A stretch of 26,506 nt of DNA from an uncultured Bacteroidales bacterium. Lineage in GTDB: Bacteria > Bacteroidota > Bacteroidia > Bacteroidales > Paludibacteraceae. Made by a program: the position numbers and the translations under genes. Location of the stretch: assembly GCA_903873355.1 (NCBI GenBank), contig CAIQOG010000620.1, positions 1-26,506 of the forward strand, read 5' to 3'. The notes under the pieces were generated by a model. That model had not been told where the DNA came from. It made no database searches and worked only from the letters and a program-made list of their open reading frames with translations. Shown here piece by piece: positions 22,104 to 26,506 of this stretch (the first letter of the stretch is position 1; every line of letters begins with the position of its first letter).

Positions 22104-24854
22104 TTATTCCTTTATGATTTTATGAACACTTCTTCCAGCTGTGGTATTCACTTCCAGAAGGTAAAGTCCTTTGCTTATTGATGACAAATCAAGTTCATTA
22201 GTACTTACAACCGATTTAACCTGAGCACCTTGCAGATTATAAACCTGAGCATTTTTAATTGTATTTGCCGATGAAATATAAACCTTCGAACGAGTAGCTG
22301 TAGGGAAAACATTACAATCCATATCAGCAAGTGGGGTATTCACTGCATTAGGCAGATTTATAATTCTATCAGTATAAATCAACAAATCTCCCGGCTGCAT
22401 TTGTATAGTCATATTTACATCAGTCACGTTAAGTGTTGCCCCGGTCAGTAAATTATACCAGGTTCCTGTATTCGGAAAAATCGGATTTGCAGTAACAGAA
22501 ATTGAAGGGTCAAAGTTACCCAATACAATCATATTCAAACTGGAATGATAGAGCGCTATTCTTCTTCCCTGAGCCCAATCGGCTGCACCAACACTGGTAA
22601 CATAAGAACCTTGTGTAAAGGCAGTTGGGTATAGTCTGCGTAATGTCATTATTTTAGCAGATGCATCAGCAGCAGCTTTGCGATGAGCCAGGTTCAACAA
22701 GTTCCATGCCTGTGGTTTTTCATTTGTGCGGCCACCGTTAGAGTTAATAGAATAATCATATCCCATTTCGCCAAATTCCCATATCATTTTAGGCCCCGGA
22801 AGTAATGTTGTAAAGGCAATGTTCAATGGCACACGATTAATTCTGGCAATTGAATCCGTTTTCAAAGAACCTGCTCCGTATGTTTTAGCCTGATAGAAAT
22901 TACGTTCTTCGTCATGACTTTCGGGATATCCTACCCACTGTCGAGGCGTAGAAATCATTCCTGACATATCACTGCTACTTTGATAACCCATTGCCGATTG
23001 AGAATAAACGCTATTCATGTTGCGCCATAAGTACATACCTCTGTTTGCCAGTTCAGATTGTTCACTACTTGCACCTAAGTGCTCCAGAATAAACATAACA
23101 TCACTTTTAGCTTCTTTTGCGGCATTGTAATAATCGGTTAGATGTCCTATTCGCTGTGAATCGTATGATTCTTCAGTTCCGGAACTTTGTGTAAATCCTT
23201 TCGCTAAATCCATTCTATATCCATCAACTTTGTATTCAGTTATCCAATACTTTAGCACACGTTTAAAATATTCTTTTGTTCCGGTGGAATTATGATTAAA
23301 ATCGTTTAACACACTGTAATTATGTGGTGCAATTGCATTCATCCAGGGATTGTTAACAGTAGGTCTGTTATTTACAGAGTCCCAGTAAAGTAAAGCAAAT
23401 GGACAAATACCCGAAGCCTGATTGAAAACCATATCCAGAATCACAGCAATACCGCGTTTGTGACATTCATCAATAAATTTCTTGTATGTATCCGGATTAC
23501 CATATGCTTTATCGGGTGCAAAGTAATGGTTCGGATTATAACCCCAACTATTATTACCATCAAACTCATTAACCGGCATTAATTCTACAGCTGTAATTCC
23601 AAGATTTTTTAGATAATCTAATTTCAGAATAGCTGCATCAAGCGATTTTTCTTTTGTAAAATCTCTGAGCAACAATTCATATATTAAAACATTCTCTCTT
23701 GAAGTGATATTATAACTTGGGACTTGCCAGTTATATGCAGTCTTAGCGGTTTGAAAAGTAGCTACTAAACCGGTAGTTTTTCCAACCGGATATGGTTTCA
23801 TGTTCGGGTATATGGTATAATACTGGTTAATCCACTGGTCATTCCATGGATCAAGCACCAATTCGGTATATGGATCACTGGAACGGATGGCATTATCTAC
23901 AAGATATTGGAATCCATACATTTTTCCGGCAGTAAGACCGGTAAGAGTATACCACCAGTAATCGCCATCCTTTTTCATTTGATATGAGTTCAATTGCAAC
24001 CAATTGTTGAAATCACCAATCAAAAATACATTTGACTTTCCGGGTGCATTCAATAACAGAGTAACCGTATTATTGTCAATATAGTTTATACCATCCTTTA
24101 ATCCCGCAGGACGAGCTTCTGATGTTACTGCTGCCGGAACACAAATATAAGCAGTATCATAAACTGTTGTTCCACTTGCAGTTGCCGATCCGATTAAAGT
24201 ATAATCTGTGGCATTGGTAAAAGTATAAGTTGTAGTGAGAGTTGTTGAATCTGTAGTCGAAGTTTTAATATCAATACCGTTAATATTAATTTTCAATGCA
24301 GCATTAACTGACGAAGCAATTTTAATAGGCAGAGTAGTACCTGCAGTTGTAACACCATCAGCCGAAGGTGAAACAAATGCCACATTTAATCCGGCCTGAT
24401 ACACATTAACAAAAATATCACCTCCTGCAGCTGTTTTTCCTGTAAGTGTTCCTGCAGCATTTCTAAAAACCAATGCTACTTGCTTAATTGTCTCAGTTGC
24501 CGGTACTCCAAGAAATGTCTGAATATCGGGGGTAATGGTTAGCTTCCATAAGTTTGTACCGATATTAGTCAGCATATTTTTGGAAGTATTAGCTTTTGTA
24601 TCAGTTGCACTTGTAGGCCAGGAAGTAAGTACATATTTCCAGTCCGATGAGCTTGCACTTTTAGAAGTAATTACTCCAATATGAGCATAAACTCCTGTTG
24701 TAAGTCCTTTTAAGGCAGCGTTACCAAGGGTTGCATCATAAATAATATCAAATGAACCTCCTGTCTGGGTTATAAACGTCGGATTTGTAGTTACCTGTGC
24801 CTGAATAAACAAACAGATAAAAGCAGTAAGAATAGAAAGAATGTATTTTTTCAT
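22104..24854 (-). CDS. Secreted GH13 alpha-amylase family protein with T9SS sorting domain
   Basis: A 916-residue exported enzyme: signal peptide (1-20), N-terminal beta domains (about 22-245), a CBM48-like module (about 255-345, NVFLIGDFNNWLQLNSYQMK), the GH13 (beta/alpha)8 barrel (about 388-760), and a sorting domain (about 840-916, ending GLYLLEVNTTAGRSVHKIIK). The catalytic triad is intact: nucleophile D549 in DGYRMD, acid/base E591 in MFILEHLG, and D648 in ESHDEER with H647. R547 is present. In region I the usual DVVxNH is DMVFNQ (474-479), with Gln in place of His. It should cleave alpha-1,4-glucan outside the cell. It has its own operator, promoter and terminator, so it is probably monocistronic. 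Confidence 0.93.
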   Translation of the reverse strand: MKKYILSILTAFICLFIQAQVTTNPTFITQTGGSFDIIYDATLGNAALKGLTTGVYAHIGVITSKSASSSDWKYVLTSWPTSATDTKANTSKNMLTNIGTNLWKLTITPDIQTFLGVPATETIKQVALVFRNAAGTLTGKTAAGGDIFVNVYQAGLNVAFVSPSADGVTTAGTTLPIKIASSVNAALKININGIDIKTSTTDSTTLTTTYTFTNATDYTLIGSATASGTTVYDTAYICVPAAVTSEARPAGLKDGINYIDNNTVTLLLNAPGKSNVFLIGDFNNWLQLNSYQMKKDGDYWWYTLTGLTAGKMYGFQYLVDNAIRSSDPYTELVLDPWNDQWINQYYTIYPNMKPYPVGKTTGLVATFQTAKTAYNWQVPSYNITSRENVLIYELLLRDFTKEKSLDAAILKLDYLKNLGITAVELMPVNEFDGNNSWGYNPNHYFAPDKAYGNPDTYKKFIDECHKRGIAVILDMVFNQASGICPFALLYWDSVNNRPTVNNPWMNAIAPHNYSVLNDFNHNSTGTKEYFKRVLKYWITEYKVDGYRMDLAKGFTQSSGTEESYDSQRIGHLTDYYNAAKEAKSDVMFILEHLGASSEQSELANRGMYLWRNMNSVYSQSAMGYQSSSDMSGMISTPRQWVGYPESHDEERNFYQAKTYGAGSLKTDSIARINRVPLNIAFTTLLPGPKMIWEFGEMGYDYSINSNGGRTNEKPQAWNLLNLAHRKAAADASAKIMTLRRLYPTAFTQGSYVTSVGAADWAQGRRIALYHSSLNMIVLGNFDPSISVTANPIFPNTGTWYNLLTGATLNVTDVNMTIQMQPGDLLIYTDRIINLPNAVNTPLADMDCNVFPTATRSKVYISSANTIKNAQVYNLQGAQVKSVVSTNELDLSSISKGLYLLEVNTTAGRSVHKIIKE

Positions 24855-24891
24855 TGTTTTTAAATTATTTGGTTACAATAAATTAGTGCAA

Positions 24892-24899
24892 CAAAAATA
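24892..24899 (-). promoter_or_regulatory. -7 element for the GH13 gene
   Basis: The minus strand reads TATTTTTG, an exact match to TAnnTTTG, about 45 bp before the ATG. No TTG lies 19-21 bp upstream. The centre of the upstream palindrome is 61.5 bp from its first base. Confidence 0.55.
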
Positions 24900-24907
24900 G
24901 CAGAATA

Positions 24908-24926
24908 TTGAGTTTATTTTACTCAA
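24908..24926. promoter_or_regulatory. Small inverted repeat in the -33 region of the GH13 gene
   Basis: TTGAGT (24908-24913) and ACTCAA (24921-24926) form a 6-bp dyad with a 7-base spacer, just upstream of the -7 element. It could be a second protein-binding site, or chance in AT-rich DNA. No matching dyad is seen at the GH57 gene. Confidence 0.3.
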
Positions 24927-24954
24927 AACAATGACAGTTGATTTAATTTAAACC

Positions 24955-24966
24955 GCAAACGTTTGC
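24955..24966. promoter_or_regulatory. LacI-family-type operator upstream of the GH13 gene
   Basis: GCAAACGTTTGC is a perfect 12-bp palindrome with a central CG, characteristic of LacI-family regulators. It is centred about 106 bp upstream of the start codon and about 62 bp upstream of the -7 element. Confidence 0.78.
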
Positions 24967-25048
24967 AAAAAGTTATAATGCTTAATCTCAATAACAGAAT
25001 TTCAAATATCATCACAGACTATTTAAAATTTCAATCCGATTATCTTTA

Positions 25049-25087
25049 TAAAAAAAAACAGTTGCAAGAATTAACTTGCAACTGTTT
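25049..25087 (-). terminator. Intrinsic terminator after the triple starch-binding gene
   Basis: A perfect 13-bp stem (25056-25068 with 25075-25087: AAACAGTTGCAAG / CTTGCAACTGTTT) with a 6-base loop is followed on the minus strand by a run of T. A further 8-bp dyad (AACTAAAG / CTTTAGTT, 25108-25130) spans the stop codon just before it. Confidence 0.9.
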
Positions 25088-25124
25088 ATAACTATAAATA
25101 TTTTATTAACTAAAGACTATTTCT

Positions 25125-26441
25125 TTAGTTTACAAAAACTTTACGGGTAGCACCATCTACACGAATGATATACATTCCTTTATTAAGAGTTTTAGATGTA
25201 AAGATACCATTAAGATTTTCTGATTGCAAACTACGTCCATCCAAAGATAAAACTTCAACATTTGACATTACACCTTCTACAATTACTGTACTGTTTTTTG
25301 AATAAATCAAATTTTTAGCTGCATTTACAGTATTAACACCAGTACCTAACCAACCGGCAACAACATCAGTAAAAGTAGTCTGAAGTTGTGCATCACCTGT
25401 ACGATTATCTGTTACAATAGTACCATCAGCTTTGTACTCAACCTGTGTATCTAATTGATCATTGTAGTATTTGTAATATAGAATATCTACTCCGGGAACT
25501 GAAAATGTAAATGTTCCATCAATATTTTTTGTTCCGGCAATAAAACCAGTAGAAGCACCACCATTTAAATCTCCTTTAATATATGCTGTAGTTGTACCTG
25601 CAGGCACTGTTGCATTAAAAGTAGCTGTTTTTAATCCAGCTGCTCCGGGATAAATTCTTTTAAAGGTAATTTGAGGAGCAACAGGAGGATTTGCTGTAGC
25701 ATCACCCACTGCATCAAACAAAGCTGAGGTTTGAGAAACATCCGGATATGAATTATTTCCCTGATTTTGCTGATACATCCAAGCTTTACCGGTTGTAAAT
25801 TGGAAAGCTAAAGCATAGGCATTAGCAGTGTAAATTTTAATAGAAAAATAATTACCATTTGCATCACTGTTTGCAGGAACTAAATTCATTTTCGTATCAG
25901 TAGAATCAACTTTTGCAACTGTACCAGGTGTCAACCAGCCGTTGAAATTTCCGGTCATGTAACATTCTGTAACTGTTTTTGGTGTATAAATGTCGATTGT
26001 GAAGTAACCCGGGATAGGAAGTACGTCTTTCCATACTGAAGACCAAGCAAGAACAACATCTTCTTTTGGTGAAGTTCCTGAAAAAGTAATATTTCCCAGT
26101 TCAGCATAATCAGGAGCATCGCCCTTCATTACATAAGCCCAGTCTGGTCCACTAACATATTTATAACCGCCAAAATCTGCTACTGTTTTACCTCCTTTAA
26201 AAGTAGATTCATCAAGTGTTATAGTATAATGAGTAGCATCCACTTTGGTCATTACAACAGAATTAGTTACATCCCAACCATTGAAATCCCCTACCATCCT
26301 ACAACTATTGGTTTGGTGATGACCATCCGAACCGTTATCGTTAGGTACTGTCACATTAAAAGTTGCTGTGGCAGCCGAAGCAAACTGAAAAACTGTGGCC
26401 AAAGCCAACAGAAGCATAGAAAAAGTAAATTTTGTTTTCAT
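25125..26441 (-). CDS. Secreted protein with three starch-binding-like modules and T9SS sorting domain
   Basis: A 438-residue exported protein with no catalytic domain. After a signal peptide (1-23) come three tandem beta-sandwich modules (about 26-140, 142-262, 270-365), each with an early motif of the CBM20/CBM48 kind: CRMVGDFNGWDV (47-58), CYMTGNFNGWLT (160-171) and AYIKGDLNGGAS (286-297). The third has lost the Trp. A sorting domain (about 370-438: VEVLSLDGRSLQSENL, MYIIRVDGATRKVFVN) should route it through T9SS. It may hold alpha-glucan at the cell surface for the two neighbouring hydrolases, a role like that of SusE/SusF but by a different export route. That role is inferred. Confidence 0.82.
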   Translation of the reverse strand: MKTKFTFSMLLLALATVFQFASAATATFNVTVPNDNGSDGHHQTNSCRMVGDFNGWDVTNSVVMTKVDATHYTITLDESTFKGGKTVADFGGYKYVSGPDWAYVMKGDAPDYAELGNITFSGTSPKEDVVLAWSSVWKDVLPIPGYFTIDIYTPKTVTECYMTGNFNGWLTPGTVAKVDSTDTKMNLVPANSDANGNYFSIKIYTANAYALAFQFTTGKAWMYQQNQGNNSYPDVSQTSALFDAVGDATANPPVAPQITFKRIYPGAAGLKTATFNATVPAGTTTAYIKGDLNGGASTGFIAGTKNIDGTFTFSVPGVDILYYKYYNDQLDTQVEYKADGTIVTDNRTGDAQLQTTFTDVVAGWLGTGVNTVNAAKNLIYSKNSTVIVEGVMSNVEVLSLDGRSLQSENLNGIFTSKTLNKGMYIIRVDGATRKVFVN

Positions 26442-26467
26442 AACTTTGATTTTTTTAATAGAATGAA

Positions 26468-26475
26468 TAAAAATA
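26468..26475 (-). promoter_or_regulatory. Candidate -7 element for the triple starch-binding gene
   Basis: The minus strand reads TATTTTTA, identical to the octamer at the GH57 gene, 34 bp before the ATG. The window ends 31 bp further upstream, so any operator at the 62-bp spacing would be just out of view. Confidence 0.4.
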
Positions 26476-26506
26476 TTTATTTGATTAAATAAAGAAATTG
26501 AATAGC

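Noticed and set aside
1..26506. CRISPR array, tRNA/rRNA, insertion sequence or prophage
   Set aside because: I saw no regularly spaced identical repeats of CRISPR length, no transposase or integrase frame, and no RNA gene signature in the intergenic gaps read by eye. A covariance-model scan was not possible.

Overview
This window comes from the chromosome of an AT-rich member of the Bacteroidetes, most likely order Bacteroidales. The reasons are the porG-uppS-bamA-skp gene order, three proteins with type IX secretion (T9SS) C-terminal sorting domains, a TonB-dependent receptor with an N-terminal CarboxypepD_reg-like domain, and promoter elements of the Bacteroidetes TAnnTTTG type. A Paludibacter-like saccharolytic fermenter would fit, but genus cannot be settled from the sequence. 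No tRNA, rRNA, CRISPR array, transposase, integrase or phage gene was seen, so this looks like vertically inherited chromosome.

Layout. 1-1191 (minus): ECF sigma factor, short single-pass membrane protein (probable anti-sigma factor) and the start of a DUF4252 protein. 1516-3549 (plus): PgpH-type 7TM-HD phosphohydrolase, ending at a bidirectional terminator. 3635-6795 (minus): TonB-dependent receptor followed by a secreted DUF2271-like protein. 6983-10545 (minus): tightly coupled operon of an ACT-domain protein, a phenylacetate-CoA ligase-like enzyme, a PLP aminotransferase and an unrecognised 182-residue protein. 10772-12426 (plus): fused SpmA/SpmB-type membrane protein and YbeY. 12731-18710 (plus): PorG, UppS, BamA and three tandem Skp/OmpH chaperones. 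18785-26441 (minus): three secreted starch-related proteins, a GH57 enzyme, a GH13 alpha-amylase and a non-catalytic protein with three starch-binding-like modules, all with T9SS sorting domains.

How the parts fit. The plus-strand cell-envelope cluster supplies the lipid carrier precursor (UppS), outer-membrane protein insertion (Skp, BamA) and a T9SS component (PorG). The starch proteins next door would be T9SS cargo. Both hydrolase genes carry a LacI-type palindrome with core GCAAACGWTTGC. Each lies about 62 bp upstream of a TATTTTT(G/A) -7 element with no recognisable -33 element. This suggests one sugar-responsive regulator that binds upstream of both promoters, perhaps as an activator. 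The third starch gene has the same -7 octamer, and the same spacing would put its operator about 31 bp beyond the right edge.

The other non-obvious pattern is a degenerate 7-bp repeat (NNNNAGT on the coding strand). It starts at or just around the stop codons of three unrelated genes (TonB receptor, 182-residue protein, BamA), always in the sense direction. I saw no wholly new multi-gene defence or biosynthetic system.
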